The position numbers were made by a program, and so were the translations under genes. A DNA stretch of 64,000 nucleotides from JAZKFT01 sp965246935 (GTDB taxonomy: Bacteria > Bacteroidota > Bacteroidia > Chitinophagales > Chitinophagaceae), in contig CBDFGC010000004.1 of NCBI GenBank assembly GCA_965246935.1, positions 310,001 to 374,000 of the forward strand. The letters are read 5' to 3'. This document shows, piece after piece, positions 8,762 through 17,664 of this stretch; the first letter of the stretch is position 1, and each line of letters starts with the position of its first letter. Below the pieces are notes generated by a model that was given only the letters and a program-made list of their open reading frames with translations, made no database searches and was not told where the DNA came from.

Positions 8762-8935
8762 TTACCCTTTACTCTTTTTAGATAAATCAGGAACGCCAAG
8801 TCTTGCAAATGCCTCTTTCGCTTTTTCTACTTTTTGGGGGAAAAGTATCATGTTGTCGTATTTATCCAGCGACTTGTCAATTCGTACAGGTATAACAGGA
8901 AGCTTCGCTTTTACAGTTTTCTGTTTTGTTTTCAT
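8762..8935 (-). CDS. Small basic protein (57 aa) overlapping the DUF6934 gene
   Basis: 57 codons from ATG at 8935 to TAA at 8762. The start shares an ATGA overlap with the stop of the upstream DUF6934 gene, a strong sign of a two-gene operon. The N-terminus is lysine-rich (MKTKQKTVKAKLPVIPVRID) and the C-terminal half is helical (VEKAKEAFARLGVPDLSKK). I recognise no family. Size, charge and coupling resemble a small partner protein of the toxin-antitoxin type, but this is inference. Confidence 0.6.
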   Translation of the reverse strand: MKTKQKTVKAKLPVIPVRIDKSLDKYDNMILFPQKVEKAKEAFARLGVPDLSKKSKG

Positions 8936-9390
8936 AAATCAAATTTATCATTTTTAAGCCGCACCAGGAATGCTTTATATTTTTCGTTTTTTATAAATCG
9001 CTTCCACTTTTCTTCTGTTTCTCCAAAAACATCAAAGTGTTCCATTGCGGCTTCAAAATATTTGTTGATACCTATTCTATAAAGCCGTGTTCTGGCAGGT
9101 GTGCTACCCGTTGCGTATATCCATGCCATAGGTTGTAAAGTGCAAAATGAATAAACGGCGGCAACAACAGTGGCAAGTACTTTATCTGTATCACCATTAT
9201 CTGTTACTATAGTATCATCTATTTCGCCGGTCATTAAATCTTTGTCTCCGAAAGCCAGATTATAATATCCTCTCAGGTCAATAAGTGTGAACTGAACAAG
9301 TTTCTGAATTTGACCTTTTGGCCCTTCACTTATAAATTCAAAACTCAGGCTTTGACTGCCTGCCCTGATTTCATAATGGTCAAGTTTCAT
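8932..9390 (-). CDS. DUF6934 family protein
   Basis: 152 residues from ATG at 9390 (MKLDHYEIRAG); an in-frame start at 9450 would read through the gltB terminator and is rejected. Matches the DUF6934 pattern known in Bacteroidota: SEGPKG, YYNLAFGD, EIDD..V.DNGDT.KVLATV, YATGSTPARTRLYRIGI. Function unknown. The STPARTRLY block is the most conserved part and could bind a nucleotide or nucleic acid (inference). The gene overlaps the 57-aa gene by 4 bp (ATGA). The pair sits between the gltB terminator and the accessory patch and is probably a mobile cassette. Confidence 0.75.
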   Translation of the reverse strand: MKLDHYEIRAGSQSLSFEFISEGPKGQIQKLVQFTLIDLRGYYNLAFGDKDLMTGEIDDTIVTDNGDTDKVLATVVAAVYSFCTLQPMAWIYATGSTPARTRLYRIGINKYFEAAMEHFDVFGETEEKWKRFIKNEKYKAFLVRLKNDKFDL

Positions 9391-9401
9391 AGTGTGATAA
9401 T

Positions 9402-9435
9402 AAAAAAATATCCGGCACCTTTTAAATACCGGATA
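9402..9435 (-). terminator. Rho-independent terminator of gltB
   Basis: On the minus strand a 7-bp stem TATCCGG/CCGGATA is followed by T7 (9408-9402). It lies 37 bp after the gltB stop and before the DUF6934 start, so it ends the gltB transcript. Confidence 0.75.
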
Positions 9436-9471
9436 AATATAGCTCTTCAAAGATGTTACAGAATGGTCTTT

Positions 9472-12400
9472 TTACACCTTCACCCCTTCCATCGCTACCA
9501 GCTTATTCGCCAGCACTTTCTTATAATCCCTTGGAAATACTTTCCTAAAATGCTGCAACTGGTTATCCAAATCGTTCAGGATAAAGGAAGCAACTTTGCT
9601 ACCCGTACAATCCAGATGTTCCTGCAATAAGCCACGGAGTAAATCAGCATCTTCAAAAGCAGGATCAATGTCCACCATTTCAGGATTGCAGTTGCGGGCA
9701 AACTCAGCCGTCACGTCGTACACAAAAGCAAGCCCGCCACTCATACCGGCGGCAAAGTTTCGGCCTGTGCTGCCGAGGATTACAACCGTTCCACCGGTCA
9801 TGTATTCGCAGCCATGGTCGCCCACGCCTTCCACTACGGCTACGGCGCCGCTGTTGCGTACGGCAAAGCGTTCGCCAGCCTTACCGCGGATGAATACTTT
9901 GCCCGAAGTAGCACCATACAAGGCAACGTTGCCGGCAATGCTGTTTTCCTCCGGTACAAAACCGGCAGTGCGGTCGGGGTACACCATCAGGCGGGCGCCG
10001 CTTAGCCCCTTGCCAAAATAGTCGTTGGTTTCGCCCTCTATTTCCAGCGTAAGGCCGGGTACGGCAAACGCCCCAAAGCTTTGCCCCGCCGATCCGCGGA
10101 AGGTGAAATGGATGGTATTATCGGGCAAGCCGGCCTTTCCGTATTTCTTAGTGATTTCGTTGCTCAGCAGGGTGCCACAGGTACGGTCCGTATTTTTTAT
10201 TTCCATACTGGCCTGCACAGGTGTAGCCGTTTCCAGTGCAGGCGCCGACAATTGCAGTAGCTTCCAGTCCAGGATGTCGCTCATCATGTGGTCCTGCGCT
10301 GACAGATTATATAGACCGGCATCTTCGCCTTCCCGCTGGCGGTGCAAAATGGCACTTACATCCAGTTTGGCATATTTCCAATGTGTAACGCCTTCCCGCA
10401 TCTGGAGGCAATCGGCCTGGCCTACCATTTCGTTAATGGTGCGGAAGCCGAACTCAGCCATTATTTCCCGTAATTCTTCCGTGAGGTATTTAAATAAATT
10501 GACGACATATTCTGCATCGCCATCGTAGCGATCACGTAATTTTTTATCCTGTGTAGCCACGCCAACCGGGCACGTATTCAGGTGGCATTTACGCATCATA
10601 ATGCAGCCTTCAGTAATGAGTGCAGCCGTAGCTACCCCCCATTCTTCAGCGCCCAGTAAAGTGGCAATGGCAATATCCCGCCCGGTGCGAAGTTGCCCGT
10701 CGGTTTGTAGCACAATGCGGCTGCGGAGGCGGTTTTTTACCAGGGTTTGGTGTGCTTCAGCCAGGCCTAATTCCCAGGGCAAGCCAGCGTGTTTAATAGA
10801 ACTAATGGGTGAAGCACCGGTGCCACCATCGTTGCCGGAAATCAGCACCACATCGGCTTTTGCTTTGGTAACACCTGCGGCAATGGTGCCTACGCCGGCT
10901 TTGCTCACCAGTTTCACGTTGATGCGGGCTGCACGGTTGGCATTTTTCAAATCAAAAATCAATTGTGCCAGGTCTTCAATCGAGTAAATATCATGATGCG
11001 GCGGCGGGGAGATTAGCCCAACGCCAGGAGTTGCATGGCGTACCCGTCCGATCCATTCGTCCACCTTATCACCGGGTAATTGGCCACCCTCGCCGGGCTT
11101 GGCGCCCTGCGCCATTTTAATCTGTAGTTCATCGGCATTGGTGAGGTAATACGCCGTTACGCCAAAGCGGGCCGAAGCTACCTGCTTGATAGCTGACCGC
11201 ATATTGTCTCCGTTTTCAACTATTTCATAACGGCGCTCATCTTCGCCACCCTCGCCGGTATTGCTTTTGCCGCCCAGCCGGTTCATGGCAATGGCCAGCG
11301 TAGTATGGGCTTCGTAACTAATGCTGCCAAAGCTCATAGCACCGGTAGCAAAGCGCTTGTAAATGTTTGCCGCAGGCTCCACTTCCTCCATAGAAATAGA
11401 AGGCCGCTTGTGCACAAACTGAAACAGACTACGAAGCGTACAGGCCTTTTCACCCTGGTCATTTACCAGTTTACTGTATTTTTTAAAAACATTATAATCG
11501 CCGCGGCGGGTAGCATACTGCAGCAGGTGGATGGTATCGGGATTAAACAGGTGAAACTCACCCTGCCGTTTCCACTGGTACAGGCCACCCGGCATCAGCC
11601 GCTGCACCGGTATTTCTTTTTTGGAGAAACCCAGCCGGTGCTTCACCAGTGCCTCACGGGCAATATCATCCAGGCCCATACCCTGTATGCGGGAGATAGC
11701 GCCGGTAAAATATTCCTCTACCACATTCAGGTTAATGCCGAGAATCTCAATAATCTGGGCGCCCTGGTACGATTGCAGGGTACTGATGCCCATCTTGGAA
11801 AATACTTTCAGCAGCCCATCGTTTACCGCTTTAATATAGTTTTTGCGAAGCCCTTCCCAGCCATCCGGGCTTTGCAGTTTGCCTTCTTCGTGCAGGGTAC
11901 GGATGGTGGCCAGCGCTAAATACGGATTGATAGCTGTAGCGCCAAAGGCAATGAGGCAGGCAAAATGGTGTACTTCCCATACATCACCTGCTTCTACTAC
12001 GATGCCTACCCGGTTGCGATATCCCTTACGAATAAGGTGGTGGTGAACCGCAGCTACTGCTAATAAGGATGGAATAGATGCATGTTCGGAATCAATAGCC
12101 CGGTCGGTCAGCACAATTACTTCGTATCCATCTTCCACGGCATCCACTGCATAGCGGCACAGGCGGTCAATTCCTTTTTTAATGGAGCCGGGGTTGCCAT
12201 CAGCCACAAAATAGGTTTGTAGCGTTTTGGCCTGAAAAATACCGGTGTCAATACTGCGCAGCTTTTCCAGTTCCCTGCTGTGCAAAATGGGATGCGGCAG
12301 GCTAACACAGTGGCAATGTTCCGGATCCTCTTCCAGCAGCTTGCCGTTGTTGCCCACAAACGTAGCCAGGCTCATTACCAGTTTTTCCCGTATAGGGTCA

Positions 12401-14004
12401 ATAGGAGGGTTGGTTACCTGGGCAAACAGTTGTTTGAAGTAACTGCTTAAATGTTGTGGCTGATTGCTGAGTACGGCCAGCGGCACATCGGTACCCATAC
12501 TGCCGATGGGTTCTTTGGCGTACAGTGCCATGGGTTTGATGATGCTCTCAATATCTTCTGAGGTGTAGCCAAATGCCTGCTGGTACTTAAAAACCGATTC
12601 CTTGGAAAGATGCGTAAACATGATTCTCGGCTCCGGCAAATCTTCCAATTGAATTTTATACTGGTTTAAATAATCAGCATATGGCTTTTGCGAACAGATC
12701 TGTCCTTTTAACTCCTCATCGCTGATAATTTTTCCCTGTTCAATATCTACCACAAACATTTTACCCGGCTGCAGGCGGCCCTTGCTCACGATCATATTGG
12801 GCGGAATAGGCAGCACACCGGCTTCGGAAGCCATAATTACGCGGTCATCGGCAGTAACTACATAGCGGGCAGGCCGCAGGCCATTACGATCCAGCGTGGC
12901 GCCAATTATTTTTCCATCGGTAAAGGAAATGCAGGCCGGCCCATCCCAGGGCTCCATAATAGATGCATGATATTCGTAAAAGGATTTTTTTGTAGCATTC
13001 ATTTCTTCGTTGCCGTCCCAGGCTTCGGGTATCAGCATCATCATTACATGGGGCAGGCTGCGGCCGCAGAGGGTCAGCAGTTCAATCATATTATCCAGGC
13101 AGGCACTATCGCTTTGGCGGCCACTTACAATGGGCAGCAGCATCGCCATTTCATCGGTAGAAAAATAAGAAGAAGTCAGGTTTTTCTCTGCCGTTTTCAG
13201 CCAGTTCAGGTTGCCCTGAAGCGTATTGATTTCGCCGTTGTGGGCGATGTAGCGGAAGGGTTGCGCCAGCCGCCAGCTGGGGAAGGTATTGGTGGCAAAG
13301 CGGCTATGCACCAGCCCAAAGGCCGATACCATGCGGGGATTACTAAGATCGGGGAAATAGGCCCGAACCTGTGTGCTGGTAAGCTGGCCCTTATATACAA
13401 TGGTTTTATAGGAAAGTGAAGCAATGTAAAATTCAACGGCATCCTCCTGTGCTATGATGCTGTTGATGGTATGGGTGGCATGGTTGCGCAATACAAAAAG
13501 CTTGCGCTCAAAAACGTCGGGGCTTTTAATATGTTCCGGACAAAAAATAATGACCTGTTCCATTTCCGGCTCTACGGAAAGGGCAGTCGGGCCAATGCCA
13601 TCGGTATTGACCGGCACTCTGCGGTAGCCGGCTATTTCCATGCCCAGCGTGTTGGCGCAACGTTCAAAAGCGGCCCGGCAATCTTCCCGCAGGCGCAGGT
13701 TTTCCGGGAAAAATAATACGCCTACGGCATACTTACCAAATGCCGGTAAACGAATACCCAGCTTCAGGCATTCATCAAAGAAAAACTCGTGTGGCATTTG
13801 CAGCATAATGCCTGCACCATCGCCGGTATTGTTTTCGCAGCCACAGGCGCCGCGGTGTTCCATATTTTCCAAAATGGTTAGTGCATCGCTGATGTGCTGG
13901 TGGCTTTTGGCGCCCTTAATGTGGGCCACAAAACCAATCCCACAGGCGTCATGCTCGTATTCGGGACGATACAATCCCTGCTCTGTTTTTTCTATTTTCA
14001 CCAT
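9472..14004 (-). CDS. gltB: Glutamate synthase, large subunit
   Basis: 1510 residues, full length for GltB. It makes two glutamates from glutamine and 2-oxoglutarate. Residue C21, after a 20-residue propeptide (EYEHDACGIGF), is the expected N-terminal nucleophile of the class II amidotransferase domain. The central region follows, then the FMN-binding synthase domain (SGNDGGTGASP, PGEGGQLPG). A cysteine cluster C..CHLNTCPVG fits the 3Fe-4S site. The C-terminal GXGXG helix domain is present (GKGLSGARLMVYP, GATSGKVFIRG, GDHGCEYMTGG). No gltD is adjacent in the window. A terminator follows at 9435-9402, and a decayed copy of its 3' end is at 8092-8212. Confidence 0.97.
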   Translation of the reverse strand: MVKIEKTEQGLYRPEYEHDACGIGFVAHIKGAKSHQHISDALTILENMEHRGACGCENNTGDGAGIMLQMPHEFFFDECLKLGIRLPAFGKYAVGVLFFPENLRLREDCRAAFERCANTLGMEIAGYRRVPVNTDGIGPTALSVEPEMEQVIIFCPEHIKSPDVFERKLFVLRNHATHTINSIIAQEDAVEFYIASLSYKTIVYKGQLTSTQVRAYFPDLSNPRMVSAFGLVHSRFATNTFPSWRLAQPFRYIAHNGEINTLQGNLNWLKTAEKNLTSSYFSTDEMAMLLPIVSGRQSDSACLDNMIELLTLCGRSLPHVMMMLIPEAWDGNEEMNATKKSFYEYHASIMEPWDGPACISFTDGKIIGATLDRNGLRPARYVVTADDRVIMASEAGVLPIPPNMIVSKGRLQPGKMFVVDIEQGKIISDEELKGQICSQKPYADYLNQYKIQLEDLPEPRIMFTHLSKESVFKYQQAFGYTSEDIESIIKPMALYAKEPIGSMGTDVPLAVLSNQPQHLSSYFKQLFAQVTNPPIDPIREKLVMSLATFVGNNGKLLEEDPEHCHCVSLPHPILHSRELEKLRSIDTGIFQAKTLQTYFVADGNPGSIKKGIDRLCRYAVDAVEDGYEVIVLTDRAIDSEHASIPSLLAVAAVHHHLIRKGYRNRVGIVVEAGDVWEVHHFACLIAFGATAINPYLALATIRTLHEEGKLQSPDGWEGLRKNYIKAVNDGLLKVFSKMGISTLQSYQGAQIIEILGINLNVVEEYFTGAISRIQGMGLDDIAREALVKHRLGFSKKEIPVQRLMPGGLYQWKRQGEFHLFNPDTIHLLQYATRRGDYNVFKKYSKLVNDQGEKACTLRSLFQFVHKRPSISMEEVEPAANIYKRFATGAMSFGSISYEAHTTLAIAMNRLGGKSNTGEGGEDERRYEIVENGDNMRSAIKQVASARFGVTAYYLTNADELQIKMAQGAKPGEGGQLPGDKVDEWIGRVRHATPGVGLISPPPHHDIYSIEDLAQLIFDLKNANRAARINVKLVSKAGVGTIAAGVTKAKADVVLISGNDGGTGASPISSIKHAGLPWELGLAEAHQTLVKNRLRSRIVLQTDGQLRTGRDIAIATLLGAEEWGVATAALITEGCIMMRKCHLNTCPVGVATQDKKLRDRYDGDAEYVVNLFKYLTEELREIMAEFGFRTINEMVGQADCLQMREGVTHWKYAKLDVSAILHRQREGEDAGLYNLSAQDHMMSDILDWKLLQLSAPALETATPVQASMEIKNTDRTCGTLLSNEITKKYGKAGLPDNTIHFTFRGSAGQSFGAFAVPGLTLEIEGETNDYFGKGLSGARLMVYPDRTAGFVPEENSIAGNVALYGATSGKVFIRGKAGERFAVRNSGAVAVVEGVGDHGCEYMTGGTVVILGSTGRNFAAGMSGGLAFVYDVTAEFARNCNPEMVDIDPAFEDADLLRGLLQEHLDCTGSKVASFILNDLDNQLQHFRKVFPRDYKKVLANKLVAMEGVKV

Positions 14005-14130
14005 AAGTCTACTAATTTGGTGGTGAAAAATAAGGATTCCTGTTTATAATAACCCGGTTTGTCTAAAGAGGAGGATTATATTTTAGATATTTTTCAAGGG
14101 AAAGGGGATTTTACCACATAGAAACATAGA

Positions 14131-14220
14131 GGATGGCATCGCTGGTTCAGGATCCCAAATAGCGGGACAGGCTGCCCAAAGAACGTGTTAAGGGAAGATG
14201 GTTAATCAGCGATGCCGACC
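14131..14220. repeat. Palindromic intergenic repeat, copy B
   Basis: Starts GGATGGCATCGCTGGTT and ends AATCAGCGATGCCGACC, nearly self-complementary, with AGCGGGACAGGCTGCC in the middle. Related to 1109-1185 and 53917-53973. It occupies most of the 335-bp gap between the divergent gltB and ABC exporter genes; the rest of the gap shows no clear feature. Confidence 0.5.
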
Positions 14221-14339
14221 TTATCATAACTCTACCGACATTAGTCCGCTGCCTTCTGCTCTCTACCTTCTAAAGGTATTTCTATGTGAACCTTTGTGCA
14301 TCTTATGTTCCTATGTGGTGAAAAACTAACTTCGCATCC

Positions 14340-16187
14340 ATGTTGGAACAGGCTAAGAAAAAGGCTTTGGATATTTCGCTGCTCAGGAGGGTTTACGGGT
14401 TTGTGAAGCCGTACCGCAAACAATTTTACACTTCCCTCACGTTATCACTGCTGCTGGCTATATTAAGCCCGGTGCGGGGGCTGATGGTGCAATACACGGT
14501 TGATAAAGGCATTAAAGGCAAAAGTGATAACATGCCTTCGTGGCTGAACCGGGCCTTTGATTATTTATCGAACCATTTTTTCACCGGCTATTCAGTTAAC
14601 CCCGTCATCCGGTTTATCATCATTATTACCATCATCCAGATTGTGCTGCTAATGGTGGAAACAACGATGCGGTTTTTCTTTTCGTTTATTACCTCCTGGC
14701 TGGGGCAAAACGTCATTAAAGACCTGCGGATAACCGTTTATAAAAAAGTGCTGGGCCTGAACCTGCGGCAGTTCGATACTACGCCAATTGGTATGCTGAC
14801 TACCCGCACCATTAACGATATTGAAAGCATTAATGATATTTTCAGCGATGGACTCATCCCGATTATTTCCGACCTGTTGACGATTTTATTTACACTGGGT
14901 ACCATGTTCTGGATAGATTGGGAACTAACGCTGATCAGTTTGATTCCTTTTCCCATTATGATTGTAGCCACCTATTATTTTAAAAACAGTGTCAATAAAT
15001 CGTTCATCAAGGTACGCAATGCTGTTGCGGGATTAAATGCATTTGTGCAGGAACATTTAACCGGGATGCAGATTGTACAGGCATTTGCTGCGGAGGAAAG
15101 GGAAATGAAAAAATTTGATGCCATTAACAAGGAGCACCGTAATGCCAATATCAAAGCCATTTTTGCGTATTCTGTTTTTTTTCCGATTGTAGAAGTAGTC
15201 CTGGCCGTAAGCATTGGCATGCTGGTATGGTGGGTAGCTTTCCGGCAAATAGAAGCAGGTAAACTTATTGCTTTTATCCTTTTCCTCAACCAGATTTTTC
15301 GTCCGTTGCGGGTGATTGCTGATAAGTTCAACGTCATTCAAATGGGCATGATCAGCAGCGAACGGGTATTTAAGGTTTTAGACAATACCGATGAAATGCC
15401 GGACACCGGAAAGGCTGAAAAACATATTACGGGAAAAGTAGTATTTAAAAATGTATGGTTCGCTTACAATGAAGCGAACTATGTACTCAAAAATGTAAGC
15501 TTTACCATTAACCCCGGCCAAACGCTGGCCATTGTGGGAAATACCGGCAGTGGCAAAACCACCATTATTTCCCTGCTGAACAGGCTGTACCAAATACAGA
15601 AAGGCACCATTATGTTAGATGATACCAACCTTGAAAGCTTTACCCTGCAAAGCCTGCGGCAGCAGATAGGCGTAGTGCTACAGGATGTATTTCTTTTTAG
15701 CGGAAGCATACTGGACAATGTTACGCTTCGCAATGATGCCATCAGCCGCCGGCAGGTGGAAGATGCTGCCCGGTTAATTGGATTACATGATTTTATTATG
15801 CAATTGCCGGGTGGTTATGATTACAACGTAATGGAACGCGGCGCTACGCTAAGTGTAGGCCAGCGACAGTTGCTTAGCTTTATCCGCTGCCTGCTGTACA
15901 ATCCAAGCATCTTGGTTTTGGACGAAGCTACCAGCAGCATCGATACTGAAAGCGAACAATTAATTCAGCAGGCTACGGAGAAATTAATCAGGGGCCGCAC
16001 CGCTATCATTATTGCCCACCGGCTTAGTACTATCCGCAAGGCAGACAGTATTTTAGTGTTGGAAAAAGGGGAAGTAAAAGAAATGGGTAACCATGAAGAA
16101 CTGCTGGCGTTAGGTGGGAATTATGCGAAATTGTACAACATGCAGTTTGAAAAAAGGGCAGTAGTTACAAAATCATCATCTATTTGA
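14340..16187 (+). CDS. ABC transporter, fused permease-ATPase (MsbA/multidrug type)
   Basis: 615 residues from ATG at 14340. The N-terminal ~330 residues form the six-helix exporter domain. The C-terminal ATPase has Walker A GNTGSGKTT (near residue 400), Q-loop QDVFLFSGS, signature LSVGQRQLL, Walker B ILVLDEATSS and the H-loop IIIAHRLST. It works as a homodimer in the inner membrane and exports lipids or drugs; the substrate cannot be told. It is followed by a secreted-protein gene starting 100 bp later on the same strand. Confidence 0.93.
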   Translation: MLEQAKKKALDISLLRRVYGFVKPYRKQFYTSLTLSLLLAILSPVRGLMVQYTVDKGIKGKSDNMPSWLNRAFDYLSNHFFTGYSVNPVIRFIIIITIIQIVLLMVETTMRFFFSFITSWLGQNVIKDLRITVYKKVLGLNLRQFDTTPIGMLTTRTINDIESINDIFSDGLIPIISDLLTILFTLGTMFWIDWELTLISLIPFPIMIVATYYFKNSVNKSFIKVRNAVAGLNAFVQEHLTGMQIVQAFAAEEREMKKFDAINKEHRNANIKAIFAYSVFFPIVEVVLAVSIGMLVWWVAFRQIEAGKLIAFILFLNQIFRPLRVIADKFNVIQMGMISSERVFKVLDNTDEMPDTGKAEKHITGKVVFKNVWFAYNEANYVLKNVSFTINPGQTLAIVGNTGSGKTTIISLLNRLYQIQKGTIMLDDTNLESFTLQSLRQQIGVVLQDVFLFSGSILDNVTLRNDAISRRQVEDAARLIGLHDFIMQLPGGYDYNVMERGATLSVGQRQLLSFIRCLLYNPSILVLDEATSSIDTESEQLIQQATEKLIRGRTAIIIAHRLSTIRKADSILVLEKGEVKEMGNHEELLALGGNYAKLYNMQFEKRAVVTKSSSI

Positions 16188-16287
16188 ATTGCTTTATAAA
16201 GACAGCGCTGCTTTCAGCAACGTTGTCATTTCTAAACAATACCTGAAAGCCTGTTGTCCCATTATTAAAATTTTTATTATTAAAACC

Positions 16288-17430
16288 ATGATTTACCGTT
16301 ATTGGGTATTACCTGTTTTTCTTCTTTTTTCTTTATTCCTGCATGCAAAAGATACCCCTAAAAGTTGGAAGGAGTGGAAGCAAACCTGGCGTACCTATTC
16401 TGTAAATAAAGACCAGGTAGCAACTCAAAAAGACAGTAATGTAATCAGGCACATTGAAGTACTGGATGTTAGGCCTGACAATGAATATATTGGTGCTTAC
16501 AGCGATAAAAACAGTATACCGAACGGAATTGTTTTAAGTATGCCGGTAAACACTTTTATGAACAGTAAGCTGGCTTTTGATTCATCCGGCCACACCATTC
16601 TGTTGGTAATCAGGAACTGGTGGATAAGCGAGGCAAATACATTTTTCTACCAAAATAGGATGAAATTAAAAAAAAGTAATGAAAGAAAACAGGATTCAAT
16701 TAACCGGCTTCATTTGGATAAAATTAATGCAGGTATTCCTATTTCATCTTTATCTAAAATTACGGTTGATGTATTTGTGGTAAGTGAAGGAAAATATTTT
16801 CCGCTGGTTCAACTTGATACTTTACTGACGGATAGAAAAAAACCAGGTAAAGCAGTAGAAATACTGACTGGCAGTATGCTATACTGTTTGAACAAAAAGA
16901 TAACACAAGCTATAAACACGGGTAAATATAGAACCCGTAAAGCAGCTACTATAGAACAGGTAACCGAAAACTATACCAGTCGTTTTGCCATTGCTGCTCT
17001 TACGGCTGATAGTATGCGGAAAGGTGTCTATCACACATGGGATCAATTTAAAAATAATCAGCCTGAAAATGAGGTTTTTACCGTGCAGCGTAATGGTGAT
17101 GAGGCTTTATTGTACACTAAAAATAAAAACGGTAATGAAGTGCTGCAACGCAACCTGTTTGCAGTATGCGATGGTAAAAACATATACAAAATTCAGGATG
17201 GGAAGGTTTGTAATATGTACCGGAATAACCATGCTTTTTATTGGATGGGTGTAGCGGAATACGATCAGCGAACCCAAATAATACCTGCAATTATTCCGGT
17301 TCCTTATGTCAATGGAACGCCATCTGGCTTAGGTGGTTTTGAAGCTGTTGGTAGTAAAGTAAAAATAATTTTTATTCCCTATTTGATAAACCTGGAAACA
17401 GGAGAAGGTTATTTTGAAAGTGAAGATTAA
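16288..17430 (+). CDS. Secreted protein of unknown function
   Basis: 380 residues from ATG at 16288, chosen because it opens a signal peptide (MIYRYWVLPVFLLFSLFLHA); the frame extends upstream to 16189 without a better start. The mature part has many short beta-like stretches and a lysine/asparagine-rich surface, with WKEWKQTW near the N-terminus and GLGGFEAVGSKVKIIFIPY near the C-terminus. I do not recognise the family. Location is likely periplasmic or outer membrane associated. Confidence 0.6.
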   Translation: MIYRYWVLPVFLLFSLFLHAKDTPKSWKEWKQTWRTYSVNKDQVATQKDSNVIRHIEVLDVRPDNEYIGAYSDKNSIPNGIVLSMPVNTFMNSKLAFDSSGHTILLVIRNWWISEANTFFYQNRMKLKKSNERKQDSINRLHLDKINAGIPISSLSKITVDVFVVSEGKYFPLVQLDTLLTDRKKPGKAVEILTGSMLYCLNKKITQAINTGKYRTRKAATIEQVTENYTSRFAIAALTADSMRKGVYHTWDQFKNNQPENEVFTVQRNGDEALLYTKNKNGNEVLQRNLFAVCDGKNIYKIQDGKVCNMYRNNHAFYWMGVAEYDQRTQIIPAIIPVPYVNGTPSGLGGFEAVGSKVKIIFIPYLINLETGEGYFESED

Positions 17431-17521
17431 GAAATCTATCTGTTTCCTATCTTACAATTTTTTTATACTATCTGCTACCTGCGAACCATAAGTACATTCC
17501 TGTTTAATCATCAACCATTGT

Positions 17522-17660
17522 ATGAACCGGATAGATCGTTTAGCTGCGATTGTGAAACAACTGCAATCTATGCGGCTGGTAAAAGCACAGGATGTTACCA
17601 ATAAATTTTCTGTCATCCTACGCATCGTTTACCGGGATATGAAAATAGTTTCGGATAATC
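17522..17660 (+). pseudogene. Truncated 5' end of a WYL/YafY-type regulator
   Basis: The first ~43 codons (MNRIDRLAAIVKQLQSMRLV, then RIVYRDMKIV) match the N-terminal helix-turn-helix of YafY-type WYL-domain regulators, which are normally ~300 residues. The match ends near 17650 and the frame stops at 17710, inside the 3' end of the convergent LuxE-LuxC gene. The rest of the gene is gone, so this is a remnant. Confidence 0.65.
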
Positions 17661-17664
17661 AAAA

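Noticed and set aside
9596..13716. Several long + strand ORFs inside gltB
   Set aside because: They are antisense frames of a 1510-residue conserved gene and have repetitive, non-protein-like composition.
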